From Bacteroidales bacterium (lineage in GTDB: Bacteria > Bacteroidota > Bacteroidia > Bacteroidales > WCHB1-69): a stretch of DNA of 64,000 nt. The notes beneath the pieces were generated by a model that did not search any database, was not told where the DNA came from, and worked only from the letters and a program-made list of their open reading frames with translations. The DNA lies in assembly GCA_017649855.1 (NCBI GenBank), contig JAGCGA010000012.1, positions 96,705 through 160,704 on the forward strand, in the 5' to 3' direction. How positions within the stretch are numbered: the stretch's first letter is position 1; the number at the start of each line of letters is the position of its first letter. The position numbers were made by a program, and so were the translations under genes. Below are positions 1 to 8,734 of the stretch, one piece after another.

Positions 1-817
1 GCGCACCTCCATGATGTTCTATTCCGTGATGGTCTGCTTTATGGCGAACCTCGCCTTGCCACGTCTCGGTGAGGTGATGAGATGCTCGTTTTTGCAACGC
101 TACGAGAAGGTGCCCTTCCAGAAATCTTTGGGCACGGTCATCACGGAGCGGGCGGTGGACTTGGTTTTTTGGCTTGTTATGTTTGTGCTGGCTATCTTGA
201 TCAACACCGATTTGCTGAATAATCTGATTGTGGATGCAGATGCGGGTCTTACTGTTCGCCAATGGATGGAGGCCAAAGGACTGTCCCTGATTGGTAACCA
301 TCTGCTGCTGATCTTGATCGGTGTGGCTTTCCTTCTGGTGTTGGCGTTGTGGCTGACGCGGAAATGGTGGATGAAGAATCGTTTCTTCCTGAAGATATGG
401 CATTTCTGCCAGGGTTTGTGGCAAGGTTTCATTTCTATCAAGGATCTGAAAAGACCTTGGCGGTACTGGTTCTGGACCGTGATGATGTGGGTGGCCTATT
501 TCTTTGGCACATACATCTTTTTCTTTGCGATGCCTTGTCTGGCCAACGTCAGTCCCTCCGCCGGCTATTCCGTTTTGATATTCGGCACGATTGCCTTCAT
601 GGTGGCGCAGGGCGGCATCGGAGCCTACCCGCTGATTGTTGCAGGCGTGCTGCTGCTTTATGGCGTGGACTATACCAGCGGCCTCGCTGCCGGATGGGTG
701 GGCTGGATCTTGCAGACCGTTGTGGCCTTGGCCGGCGGCTTCGTCTCCCTGGTGCTGGCGTCGTTTGCCGACAAAAGAAACTCTTTAGTGATAACAGAAA
801 ATGATGAGCAGAAATGA
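1..817 (+). CDS. Lysylphosphatidylglycerol synthase TM-region family membrane protein (5' end missing)
   Basis: The frame is open to the left edge of the window, so the true start lies outside it. The visible part is a multi-pass membrane protein with about six hydrophobic segments. Near its beginning it carries the LPRLGEVMR motif, the conserved signature of the UPF0104/LPG-synthase TM-region family (flippase-like half of MprF). It ends soon after the last membrane helix with a short hydrophilic tail and has no catalytic aminoacyl-transfer domain, so it is a stand-alone membrane half. Such proteins are usually annotated as 'flippase-like domain' proteins; the substrate is unknown. Its stop overlaps the rfaE2 start by 4 bp (ATGA), so the two are translationally coupled. 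Neighbours involved in LPS heptose supply suggest, as inference only, an envelope lipid role. Confidence 0.8.
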   Translation, partial: RTSMMFYSVMVCFMANLALPRLGEVMRCSFLQRYEKVPFQKSLGTVITERAVDLVFWLVMFVLAILINTDLLNNLIVDADAGLTVRQWMEAKGLSLIGNHLLLILIGVAFLLVLALWLTRKWWMKNRFFLKIWHFCQGLWQGFISIKDLKRPWRYWFWTVMMWVAYFFGTYIFFFAMPCLANVSPSAGYSVLIFGTIAFMVAQGGIGAYPLIVAGVLLLYGVDYTSGLAAGWVGWILQTVVALAGGFVSLVLASFADKRNSLVITENDEQK

Positions 818-1287
818 TGGATAAGATACAACAGAAAATAGTGACGAAGGACTTCTTCGAGCAGCAGGCGGAAGCATTGCACCGGCAGAAGATCGTCTTC
901 ACCAACGGCTGCTTCGATGTGTTGCACTATGGGCATGTCCACTATCTGGCGCAGGCCCGACAGTTGGGTGACCTTCTGGTGGTGGGCCTGAACAGCGATG
1001 CTTCGGTGCGCCGTCTGAAGGGAGAGAGTCGGCCGGTGAATCCCGAGCAGGCCCGAGCATTCGTGTTGGCCGCCTTGGAGATGGTGGACTATGTCTGTCT
1101 TTTTGAGGAGGACACCCCCTATGAGCTGATTGCCGCCGTGAAGCCTGATGTGCTGGTGAAAGGCGGGGATTATGCCGTGGACAATATTGTGGGCAGTGAT
1201 ATCGTTAAAGGCCGTGACGGAAAAGTGGTGGTGCTGCCTTTTGTAGAAGGATTTTCATCTTCATCGATTATAGAAAAATTGAAATAA
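814..1287 (+). CDS. rfaE2: D-glycero-beta-D-manno-heptose 1-phosphate adenylyltransferase
   Basis: Cytoplasmic nucleotidyltransferase of 157 residues that makes ADP-heptose, the precursor of LPS inner-core heptose. The cytidylyltransferase fold is clear: [13 protein letters not shown] near residues 30-42 holds the HxGH nucleotide-binding motif (HYGH), and [15 protein letters not shown] follows. The C-terminal signature VKGGDY...[12 protein letters not shown] and a serine-rich tail ([10 protein letters not shown]) match stand-alone RfaE domain II. The kinase domain I fused to it in E. coli HldE is absent, as is normal in Bacteroidota, so a separate HldA-type kinase is expected elsewhere. It overlaps the upstream gene by 4 bp and the downstream M23 gene by 1 bp (TAATG), forming a compact operon. 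Confidence 0.93.
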   Translation: MMDKIQQKIVTKDFFEQQAEALHRQKIVFTNGCFDVLHYGHVHYLAQARQLGDLLVVGLNSDASVRRLKGESRPVNPEQARAFVLAALEMVDYVCLFEEDTPYELIAAVKPDVLVKGGDYAVDNIVGSDIVKGRDGKVVVLPFVEGFSSSSIIEKLK

Positions 1288-2387
1288 TGTTCAGAAATAT
1301 AATAATTTGGATATCGCTCAGCCTGCTGGCGTGTGTCAGTCTGTCAGCCCAGACATTGGATGTTACGGTGTTCTCCCAGAATATTGCCCTTCGCGACTCC
1401 GCGTCCCAGGGGGTGTCGCAAGACCATCAGCGGGTGGCGACCTATCCCACCGTCTCGGAAGTCTATCAGATTCCGTGCTATGACCTTTATGACCGGTATT
1501 GGGATGTGCATAACCTGCGCAGCCGCCTGTTGGAGATTCCTTTTTCCGATGACCGTCTGATGCTGATATTGGTCCAGTCCGAAAACAGCCCTTTTGAAAT
1601 CCCTTGTGTGTATGATGATGTGGTGATGCGCTACGGCCCTACCAAGAAGGGTCTTTTCCATCCCGGCGTGGATTTGAAGGTTACGCCCCAGTCCCTTGTG
1701 AAGAGTTGTTTTGATGGCGTGGTCAGGATGGTTGCGGATTATGGGGACTATGGCTTGACCGTGGTGGTCCGTCACTATAATGGATTGGAAACGGTGTATG
1801 CCCATCTTGACAAAACCTGTGTGAAGCCGGGGCATATCGTCAAGGCAGGCGATGTGATTGGACAGGCGGGCCGTTCGGGTAACGCCCAAGATGACATTCT
1901 GCATTTTGAGGTCCGTTTCATGAATGAGAGTCTTGATCCGGAACATGTGATCAATTTTGAATACGAGTCCTTGGTGAAAAACACTTTGGTGTTGCAATCG
2001 TCGGATTTTATCGAGGTGCCATTGAATCAATACAGCCTGAACGGTTCGACACCTCTTGCCCCCAAGGCTGCTGCACCGAAGGTAAACCCGGTCATGACCG
2101 AAAAGCCCAAACTGGAAGAGGCGCCCGTGATGTCCGTGAAGCCGGAGTCGGCTGCCGCTCCTGCCCAGCCGGAATCAAAGGTGTTTGATGAAGAGAAGTC
2201 GGAGACTCGTGAAGCACCGGCGGTACCCCAGTCTGTGGAAGAGGCCGAGTATTATGTGGTCAAGAAGGGGGAGGGGCTCTACCGGATAGCCCTCAACCAC
2301 AAGACAACGGTTGACAAGCTGATAAAACTCAATAACATCAGCAATCCTGATCAGATTCAGGAGGGGCAGCGGTTACGGGTGCGATAA
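1287..2387 (+). CDS. Exported M23-family (LytM-like) protein with C-terminal LysM domain
   Basis: 366 residues. A signal peptide (about residues 1-21, ending LSAQ) directs export. The M23 domain spans about residues 115-225: H125 and D129 in HPGVDL, H173 in VYAHLD and H206 in ILHFEVR are at the expected zinc-ligand and active-site positions. The first histidine of the usual HxH pair is isoleucine (I204), so catalysis may be weakened or lost. A proline/alanine/glutamate-rich linker (about 250-320) leads to a LysM peptidoglycan-binding domain (about 323-366, YYVVKKGEGLYRIA...). Family members cleave peptide cross-links or, when degenerate (EnvC/NlpD type), activate amidases. It is last in the three-gene operon and stops 12 bp before the convergent oxidoreductase gene. 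Confidence 0.88.
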   Translation: MFRNIIIWISLSLLACVSLSAQTLDVTVFSQNIALRDSASQGVSQDHQRVATYPTVSEVYQIPCYDLYDRYWDVHNLRSRLLEIPFSDDRLMLILVQSENSPFEIPCVYDDVVMRYGPTKKGLFHPGVDLKVTPQSLVKSCFDGVVRMVADYGDYGLTVVVRHYNGLETVYAHLDKTCVKPGHIVKAGDVIGQAGRSGNAQDDILHFEVRFMNESLDPEHVINFEYESLVKNTLVLQSSDFIEVPLNQYSLNGSTPLAPKAAAPKVNPVMTEKPKLEEAPVMSVKPESAAAPAQPESKVFDEEKSETREAPAVPQSVEEAEYYVVKKGEGLYRIALNHKTTVDKLIKLNNISNPDQIQEGQRLRVR

Positions 2388-2399
2388 TCTTTTAGGTGA

Positions 2400-3365
2400 T
2401 TACCAGCCAAAGGGATGCTTGACGGTAGGCTGTTTGGCTAGCGGGTGGTAGTCGCCTTTCAGACCCACCGGTGTGGCATTGCGAATGTCATAGACCGTCT
2501 GGATGCAGGAACGTACCTCGTCGAGGCCGAATCCTTCCCCAGCCAGTATCTTCTTGTAGCTTTCTGTATGAAGGTCTGTAAATCCCTGGCTAAACTCCAG
2601 CTGTTCGTTGCCGACGGTGATGGAGCGGTAGGTGCGTTGGCCTTGTTGTGCAACCTCGGCGGGCAGGGTCTCGCTGTTGATGCTGAGGAAGTAGCGCACG
2701 CGGGCGCGTTTCAGCCGCAGGAAGCCGGCCACACGGTCGTGGGTAGCCACATGGACAATGTTGTCTTCCACGGGTCCGAAGACATAGCTGAGCATGTCAT
2801 AAAAGTGGATGCCGATGTTGGTGGCGATGCCGCCGCTCTTGTGCACATCCCCTTTCCAGGAGGCGTAGTACCAATAACCCCGCGAGGTGATGTAAGTCAG
2901 ATCCACGTCGTAGATTTTGTCGGGGTCGCCATGCTCGATCTCGTTCTTCAGGGCGATGACTGTGGGGTGGAGGCGCAACTGCAGAATGTTATAGATGCGA
3001 TGTCCGGTTTCTTTTTCCACTTGGGCCAGTCCGTCCACATTCCAGGGGTTCAGCACCAGAGGTTTCTCGCAGATGACGTCAGTGCCCAAGCGCAAAGCGT
3101 AGCGCGTGTGGGAGTCGTGGAGATAGTTGGGGGTGCAGACAGCGACCATGTCGAGTTGCTGGTAGGTGTTTTTCAGTTTGGAGCAATGACGGTCGAAGAG
3201 CTCCATCTCGGTGAAGAAGGAGGCGTCGGGAAAATAGCTGTCGATGATGCCGACGCTGTCAGACTTGTCGTAGGCGGCGATCATGCGATTGCCGGTGTCT
3301 GCGATGGCTTTGAGATGGCGCGGGGCAACGAAGCCTCCGACTCCTATAATGGCAAAATTCTTCAT
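2400..3365 (-). CDS. Gfo/Idh/MocA oxidoreductase, WlbA/WbpB-like
   Basis: 321 residues. The N-terminal Rossmann fold begins directly at the chosen start, MKNFAIIGVGGFVAPRHLKAI, with a GxGGxxxxRH dinucleotide loop. The segments DSVGIIDSYFPDASFFTE, PNYLHDSHTRYALRLG and CEKPLVLNPWNVD closely resemble UDP-N-acetyl-2-amino-2-deoxyglucuronate oxidases (WlbA/WbpB), which oxidise C3 of UDP-GlcNAcA on the way to diacetylated uronic acids of O-antigens; the EKP motif carries the usual catalytic lysine. The start at 3365 was preferred because upstream in-frame ATGs run into the end of murF-alr. It lies 13 bp downstream of that gene, probably in one transcript. No aminotransferase or acetyltransferase partner (WlbC/WlbB) is nearby, so the exact substrate is inferred from sequence resemblance only. 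Confidence 0.83.
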   Translation of the reverse strand: MKNFAIIGVGGFVAPRHLKAIADTGNRMIAAYDKSDSVGIIDSYFPDASFFTEMELFDRHCSKLKNTYQQLDMVAVCTPNYLHDSHTRYALRLGTDVICEKPLVLNPWNVDGLAQVEKETGHRIYNILQLRLHPTVIALKNEIEHGDPDKIYDVDLTYITSRGYWYYASWKGDVHKSGGIATNIGIHFYDMLSYVFGPVEDNIVHVATHDRVAGFLRLKRARVRYFLSINSETLPAEVAQQGQRTYRSITVGNEQLEFSQGFTDLHTESYKKILAGEGFGLDEVRSCIQTVYDIRNATPVGLKGDYHPLAKQPTVKHPFGW

Positions 3366-3378
3366 ATACTGTTCAATC

Positions 3379-5835
3379 TTATTCTTTAACATAGATTCTC
3401 GGCACGCGGCTGGACAGGGCGGTGAGCAGCTCGTAGGGGATGCGCCCGACGCGGTTGGCGGCGTCTTGGGCGGTGTTGCCTTCACCATATACGATGACCT
3501 CATCGCCTTCGTGCACAGAGAGGCCGGTGACATCCAGCATGCACATGTCCATGCAGATTTTGCCCACCACGGGGACGAGATGCCCCTGTACCATCACGAA
3601 TCCTTTTCCATTGCTGAAGTCGCGGGGGTATCCGTCTGCATAGCCGATCGGGATGATGGCCACCTGCATGTCGTGCTGCACGTGGAAACTGCGCCCGTAG
3701 CCAATGGTCTCGCCGGCTTTGACGGTCTTCACTTGCGTGACCAGCGTCTTGAGGGTGGCCACATTGTGCAGGTTGGCTTGTACGGACGGCATGTCGGAAA
3801 ATCCGTACAGCCCTATGCCCAAGCGGACCATGTCGAACTGAGCCTCGGGGAATCTGACGATGCCGGCGGAGTTGAGGATATGGCGGAGAAACGGGTATCC
3901 TAACCCTTGCCGTAGTTGGTCGGTCATGGTGGCGAACCGCTGGATCTGAAGCCTGGTGAACTCGTCTTCGGACGGGTCGTCCGCGACGGCGAGATGGGAG
4001 AAGACAGAGGCTACTTTCACTCGGGGGTTGTCGATCAGCAGCTGAGTCAGCCGGGGCAGGTCTTCGAGGTCAAAGCCCAGGCGGTGCATGCCGGTGTCCA
4101 GTTTGAGGTGGATGGGGAAGGTGGTGATCTCGGGGAAATCCGTCAGTACGTTCAGAAACTCTTGGAGGTAGTAGAAGTTGAAGATCTCAGGTTCCAGATG
4201 GTGTTGCACCATCACTTCAAAGCTGTGTGCCTCGGCGCCCAGCACGATGATGGGGGTTTGGATGTGGCGTTTGCGCAGGCGTACGCCCTCATCGGTGTAG
4301 GCAACAGCAAGGTAGTCTATCTTTTGATGGATGAGCTCGTTGATGATCTCAGCGTCTCCCAGTCCGTAAGAAAGGGCCTTGACCATGGCTACCATCTTGG
4401 TCTCGGGTCGGATGAGCGATCGATAGTAGTGGAGGTTGTGGGTGATGGCAGGCAGGCTGACATTGAGGGTGGTGAGATGGGTCTTGTGTAGCAGATGGTT
4501 GACGATATCTTCGAAGTGAAAACTGCGGGCTCCCTTGACCAATATCGCCTCATAGGCGAAGGAGTGCTCTGCCAGCCGAGCCAGAAAAGATGCGGTGTCG
4601 GGATAGAAATATTGCTGCCGGACATGAAACAGATGCTGGTGTTGGATGAACTCCTGGCCGATGGCTATCAGCTTGCCAATGTGGTGATGCTGTAACAGCT
4701 CATCTATCTGGGAGAAGTCTTCCGGGAGGAGTCTTCCGGCCTGTTCGAAGTCGGAGATGATCAAGGTTTTGTCGGGCAGTTGCGTCTGGGTGTCCAGATA
4801 GTTGAGGGCCATGGCGAGGGAGGTCCGGTCCAAGCTATAGGTGTCGTCCAGGATGAGAGAGTGCTGTTTGCCCTCCTGGATGGCCATGCGCATGCGCACA
4901 GGGGAGATCCATTGCAATCGTTCGTCAATGATAGAGGGCTCGTAGCCCAGGACCAGCATGGTGACGATCACATGGGTGGCATTCTCTATGGAGGCACTAT
5001 CCACAAAAGGTATATGGTATGTGTGGTTGTGGATGGTCAGCGAGGTGGTGTTGGCCACATGTTGCTCCTCGGTGATGGGATAGGCTGCGGCACCATGGCC
5101 CCAGGAGATGAGCTCCAGATGGGCAAAGGCAGGTTCCGCCAAGACCTTTTTTATCAGCGGATTGTCATTGCTATATATTAAGGTGTGGGCATGGAGAAAG
5201 AGCTGGAGTTTCTCGCGCAGTTTTTGTTCGGTGTCATGGAAGAACTGGGCGTGGGCCATGCCGATGTTGGTCAGGATGCCGATGGTGGGGGCGATGATAC
5301 TGGCGATGCGGGCCATCTCGCCAGGTCTGGAAATGCCAGCCTCGAAGATGCCGAGGGTGTGCTCTTTGCGCATCTGCCAGACGGAAAGCGGGACCCCTAG
5401 CTGGGAGTTGTAGCTGTCAGGACTCTTCACTAGATGCCGGTCGGGTGACAGGGTGGTGGAGAGCCACTCTTTGACAATCGTCTTGCCATTGCTGCCGGTG
5501 ATGCCGATGACTGGGTAGGAGAATTGCTGCCGATGGGATCTGGCGATGGTCTGCAAAGCTACAATTGCGTCATCAACTTGCAGAAAATTTCCCTCTTTCA
5601 GCGAAGAAAAGTGCGACACGGGGGTGGTGACGATAAAGTTGCGCACCCCTTTTTGATACAACTCCGGGATGTAGCGATGGCCGTCATCGTGTGTGGTGCG
5701 GATGGCGAAGAAGAGCGTGCCGGCAGGATTTGAAATCTTCCTACTGTCAATGCAGAGGCCCGTTACGGCCTGGTCGGGCTGAGGCATTACCACCTGGATG
5801 GCGCGAACCAGCGTTGATATTTTTGCGATTGTCAT
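3379..5835 (-). CDS. Bifunctional UDP-MurNAc-tripeptide:D-Ala-D-Ala ligase / alanine racemase fusion
   Basis: 818 residues, a fusion well known in Bacteroidota. The N-terminal half is MurF: CIDSRKI and the ATP loop GITGSNGKT (about residues 111-119) are visible; it adds D-Ala-D-Ala to the UDP-MurNAc-tripeptide. From about residue 455 the alanine racemase follows. K486 in MVKALSYGLG is the predicted pyridoxal-phosphate lysine, and GYADGYPRDFSNG and GKICMDMCMLDVT are C-terminal Alr motifs. The fusion couples D-alanine production to its use in the cytoplasm. The start at 5835 (MTIAKI) is chosen because a TAnnTTTG promoter box lies between it and the longer in-frame ATG at 5883, which would place that ATG outside the transcript. 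It is divergent from rpmE2 and followed by the WlbA-like gene. Confidence 0.93.
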   Translation of the reverse strand: MTIAKISTLVRAIQVVMPQPDQAVTGLCIDSRKISNPAGTLFFAIRTTHDDGHRYIPELYQKGVRNFIVTTPVSHFSSLKEGNFLQVDDAIVALQTIARSHRQQFSYPVIGITGSNGKTIVKEWLSTTLSPDRHLVKSPDSYNSQLGVPLSVWQMRKEHTLGIFEAGISRPGEMARIASIIAPTIGILTNIGMAHAQFFHDTEQKLREKLQLFLHAHTLIYSNDNPLIKKVLAEPAFAHLELISWGHGAAAYPITEEQHVANTTSLTIHNHTYHIPFVDSASIENATHVIVTMLVLGYEPSIIDERLQWISPVRMRMAIQEGKQHSLILDDTYSLDRTSLAMALNYLDTQTQLPDKTLIISDFEQAGRLLPEDFSQIDELLQHHHIGKLIAIGQEFIQHQHLFHVRQQYFYPDTASFLARLAEHSFAYEAILVKGARSFHFEDIVNHLLHKTHLTTLNVSLPAITHNLHYYRSLIRPETKMVAMVKALSYGLGDAEIINELIHQKIDYLAVAYTDEGVRLRKRHIQTPIIVLGAEAHSFEVMVQHHLEPEIFNFYYLQEFLNVLTDFPEITTFPIHLKLDTGMHRLGFDLEDLPRLTQLLIDNPRVKVASVFSHLAVADDPSEDEFTRLQIQRFATMTDQLRQGLGYPFLRHILNSAGIVRFPEAQFDMVRLGIGLYGFSDMPSVQANLHNVATLKTLVTQVKTVKAGETIGYGRSFHVQHDMQVAIIPIGYADGYPRDFSNGKGFVMVQGHLVPVVGKICMDMCMLDVTGLSVHEGDEVIVYGEGNTAQDAANRVGRIPYELLTALSSRVPRIYVKE

Positions 5836-5854
5836 ACCGGTAAAATAGAGGCTG

Positions 5855-5862
5855 CAAAGGTA
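5855..5862 (-). promoter_or_regulatory. Predicted -7 box of murF-alr
   Basis: On the minus strand the sequence reads TACCTTTG, matching the Bacteroidota TAnnTTTG element. A transcript would begin roughly 5-10 bp downstream, leaving a very short leader before the ATG at 5835. No clear -33 TTTG was seen. Confidence 0.55.
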
Positions 5863-5909
5863 TAAAATATTTTTTTGATGCATTGTATTTTTTTATTGAG
5901 AAAAAATTG

Positions 5910-5917
5910 TATTTTTG
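5910..5917 (+). promoter_or_regulatory. Predicted -7 box of rpmE2
   Basis: TATTTTTG on the plus strand matches TAnnTTTG and lies 38 bp before the rpmE2 ATG at 5956. It sits back to back with the murF-alr promoter in a short AT-rich divergent intergenic region. Confidence 0.6.
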
Positions 5918-5955
5918 CCGTCCAAATTTCAAAGCAAATAAAAAACTATAAGAAT

Positions 5956-6222
5956 ATGAAAAAAGATATCCATCCTAAGGAGTATAGAACGGTGGTTTTC
6001 AAAGACATGTCAAATGATTACGCATTCCTGACCAAGTCCACCGTCAACACGAAAGATACCATTCAATGGGAAGACGGAAATGAATATCCCTTGGTAAAAT
6101 TAGAGATTTCCAACACCTCTCACCCCTTCTTCACCGGTAAGATGAAGCTGGTTGATACCGCAGGTCGTGTGGATAAATTCCGTAACAAATACGCCCGTCA
6201 TTTGGATGCTGGCAAAAAATAG
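5956..6222 (+). CDS. rpmE2: 50S ribosomal protein L31, type B (zinc-free)
   Basis: 88 residues beginning [20 protein letters not shown]. No cysteines are present, so the CxxC zinc site of type A L31 is missing; this and the length identify type B. It is part of the large ribosomal subunit at the intersubunit bridge. The start at 5956 matches the family N-terminus; the longer open frame upstream crosses the promoter. A strong intrinsic terminator follows at 6250, so it appears to be a single-gene transcript. Confidence 0.95.
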   Translation: MKKDIHPKEYRTVVFKDMSNDYAFLTKSTVNTKDTIQWEDGNEYPLVKLEISNTSHPFFTGKMKLVDTAGRVDKFRNKYARHLDAGKK

Positions 6223-6241
6223 GAATTCCATAAGAATTTTA

Positions 6242-6249
6242 TATCTTTG
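6242..6249 (+). promoter_or_regulatory. lon: Possible -7 box of lon, overlapping the rpmE2 terminator
   Basis: TATCTTTG fits TAnnTTTG and is followed immediately by the left arm of the rpmE2 terminator hairpin. A start about 6-8 bp downstream would fall inside that arm, so the lon transcript could not refold the complete terminator. No convincing -33 element was seen. Confidence 0.4.
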
Positions 6250-6290
6250 CTGACCTTTTTCCTGATTCGAAAAAGGTCAGTTTTTTTTTA
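6250..6290 (+). terminator. Intrinsic terminator after rpmE2
   Basis: A perfect 12-bp stem, CTGACCTTTTTC (6250-6261) pairing with GAAAAAGGTCAG (6269-6280), encloses a 7-nt loop and is followed by nine T residues (6281-6289). Confidence 0.9.
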
Positions 6291-6304
6291 TTAATAAGCG
6301 AATA

Positions 6305-8734
6305 ATGAAAGAGATATCGTTGCTAGATGAGATAATGAACAGTGAGGCGAACTTCATCCCGCTGTTCTCTTTGGAAGATGAGAAGAAGATCAGAGACGAG
6401 CAAGTGCCGGAGGATATAGCCATATTACCATTACGAAACACATTGCTTTTTCCGGGTATGGTGATCCCTATCAATGTGGGTCGCGCCAGATCCATACGCT
6501 TGGCGCAGGAATATGCTCATAGAAACGAGCCCATCGGTGTCGTGGCGCAACGGACCAATGAAGTGGATGAGCCCACTCTTGGAGATCTGTACCGCGTCGG
6601 CACGCTGGCCCATATCCTTAAATATATCTCCATGCCTGATGGCGGCGTGACTATCATCGTGCAGGGCATCAAGCAGTTCAATGTGGAGTCCTTGACACAG
6701 ACAGAGCCCTACTATCGCTGTCGCGTCACTCCCTTCGAATCCAACGATTTCGACCATAAATTGCTGGATGATAAGAATTTCCAGGCTTTAATATCGTCTA
6801 TTAAGGATGTGGCTAACAAGATGGTGCATGTGAGTAACAACATGCCCCGTGAAGCCGCCTTTGCGTTAAAGAATATTGAGAGCCATGTTTTCCTGCTGAA
6901 TTTCCTGGCGACCAACCTCTCCATTTCGCTGGATGAGAAACAAAAGTTGTTGGAAACCCCCGACATTCGGGTGCGTGCCTCACAGCTTCTTTCCTATCTT
7001 CATCGTGACCTGCAGATGTTGGAGTTGAAGAACCAGATACAGGATAAGTCCAGAAGGGAGATGGATAAGCAACAGCGCGAGTACTTCCTGAACCAGCAGA
7101 TCAAGACTATTCAGGAGGAGTTGGGCGGATCGCCAATGGAGAAGGACTACCAGTCGTTGGTGGAGCGTGCCAAGAAGAAAAAATGGGATGAGGAGACATC
7201 GGCTTTGTTCTATAAGGAACTGGACAAGCTGCAGCGCACCAACGTGATGGCTCCAGACTATGCCATCCAGTTGAACTATCTGGAGCTTTTTGTGGAGCTT
7301 CCTTGGAATGAATACAGCAAGGATAATTTTGACTTGGTGAAGGCACGTAAGATTCTGGATAAGGACCACTACGGCTTATACAAGGTCAAAGACCGTATCT
7401 TGGAACACTTGGCTGTTTTGTCGATGCGGAAGGATATGCGTGCGCCGATCCTCTGTCTTGTCGGACCTCCGGGTGTGGGTAAGACCTCCTTGGGCCGGTC
7501 CATTGCCAATGCCATCGGTCGTAAGTACGTCCGCATCTCCTTGGGTGGCTTGCGTGATGAATCCGAGATCCGCGGTCACCGTAAGACTTACATTGGTGCC
7601 ATGCCGGGCCGGATCGTGCAGAATCTCCGGAAGGCTGGTTATGCCAACCCGGTGTTTGTGTTGGATGAGATTGACAAAGTGATTGGTGCGAATGTGCAGG
7701 GTGACCCCTCGGCTGCCCTCTTGGAGGTGATGGATCCCGAACAGAACAGCACCTTCTACGACAACTATCTGGAGACCTCCTTCGACTTGTCAAAGGTGCT
7801 CTTCATTGCAACTGCCAACTCTCTGAGCAACATACACCCAGCCTTGTTGGACCGTATGGAAATCATTGAACTCTCAGGCTATGTGGCAGAGGAAAAACTT
7901 CAGATAGCCATGCATCACCTGATTCCCAAACAGCTGAAGGAACACGGCTTGAACAAACGTCAGTTGCAGATTCCAGCCAAAACGGTCCAAGAGATCATCA
8001 ATTCCTATACTCGTGAGGCCGGTGTGCGTAATCTGGAACGCAACATTGCGAAGGTGATCCGCAAGCATACCGTGGAGATAGTGAAGAAAACGCCTGATTT
8101 GAAGAGGACCATTGACGTGTCAGATCTCAAGGAGTTACTGGGAGCTCCGGTTTTCCAATCCGACAAGAAGATCGAACATGCGGTCCCCGGAGTGGCCACT
8201 GGGCTTGCTTGGACTGCCGTGGGCGGCGAGATCCTCTTTGTGGAGGCGATCACCAGCCCGGGCAAGGAGGGAATGACGATGACAGGTCAGTTGGGAGATG
8301 TGATGAAAGAGTCGGCCACGATAGCCTACGAGTATCTGAAAGCCCATGCTGCGGAATATGCCATCGATGTCAAGACATTTGAGCAGAATAAAGTGCATAT
8401 TCATGTGCCCGAGGGTGCCACTCCCAAAGATGGCCCTTCCGCGGGTGTGACGATTTTGACGGCTCTGATATCCGCCTTCACGAAGAAGCTGGTGCGGAGC
8501 GATGTGGCTATGACGGGTGAGATTACCTTGCGGGGACAGATTCTCCCGGTGGGAGGTATCAAAGATAAGATCCTGGCGGCCAAGCGTCAACAGATATTCC
8601 ACATTGTCTTGCCTGAGGAAAACAAGAAAGATGTGGAAGAGATAGAGGATATCTATATCTCTGACATGCATTTTCACTATTTCTCATCGATGAAAGAGGC
8701 TGTTTCGTTTAATTTTAAAGGTCAATTCAACTAA
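6305..8734 (+). CDS. lon: ATP-dependent Lon protease
   Basis: 809 residues, the usual length for LonA. An N-terminal substrate-binding domain ([20 protein letters not shown] near residues 40-62) is followed by a helical region, an AAA+ ATPase with Walker A GPPGVGKT (about 387-394) and Walker [10 protein letters not shown], and the C-terminal serine protease. The catalytic dyad is S712 (in [10 protein letters not shown]) and K755 (second lysine of GGIKDKIL). It degrades misfolded and regulatory proteins in the cytoplasm. The stop codon overlaps the meaB start by one base (TAATG), so the two are co-transcribed. The promoter probably overlaps the rpmE2 terminator. Confidence 0.97.
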   Translation: MKEISLLDEIMNSEANFIPLFSLEDEKKIRDEQVPEDIAILPLRNTLLFPGMVIPINVGRARSIRLAQEYAHRNEPIGVVAQRTNEVDEPTLGDLYRVGTLAHILKYISMPDGGVTIIVQGIKQFNVESLTQTEPYYRCRVTPFESNDFDHKLLDDKNFQALISSIKDVANKMVHVSNNMPREAAFALKNIESHVFLLNFLATNLSISLDEKQKLLETPDIRVRASQLLSYLHRDLQMLELKNQIQDKSRREMDKQQREYFLNQQIKTIQEELGGSPMEKDYQSLVERAKKKKWDEETSALFYKELDKLQRTNVMAPDYAIQLNYLELFVELPWNEYSKDNFDLVKARKILDKDHYGLYKVKDRILEHLAVLSMRKDMRAPILCLVGPPGVGKTSLGRSIANAIGRKYVRISLGGLRDESEIRGHRKTYIGAMPGRIVQNLRKAGYANPVFVLDEIDKVIGANVQGDPSAALLEVMDPEQNSTFYDNYLETSFDLSKVLFIATANSLSNIHPALLDRMEIIELSGYVAEEKLQIAMHHLIPKQLKEHGLNKRQLQIPAKTVQEIINSYTREAGVRNLERNIAKVIRKHTVEIVKKTPDLKRTIDVSDLKELLGAPVFQSDKKIEHAVPGVATGLAWTAVGGEILFVEAITSPGKEGMTMTGQLGDVMKESATIAYEYLKAHAAEYAIDVKTFEQNKVHIHVPEGATPKDGPSAGVTILTALISAFTKKLVRSDVAMTGEITLRGQILPVGGIKDKILAAKRQQIFHIVLPEENKKDVEEIEDIYISDMHFHYFSSMKEAVSFNFKGQFN

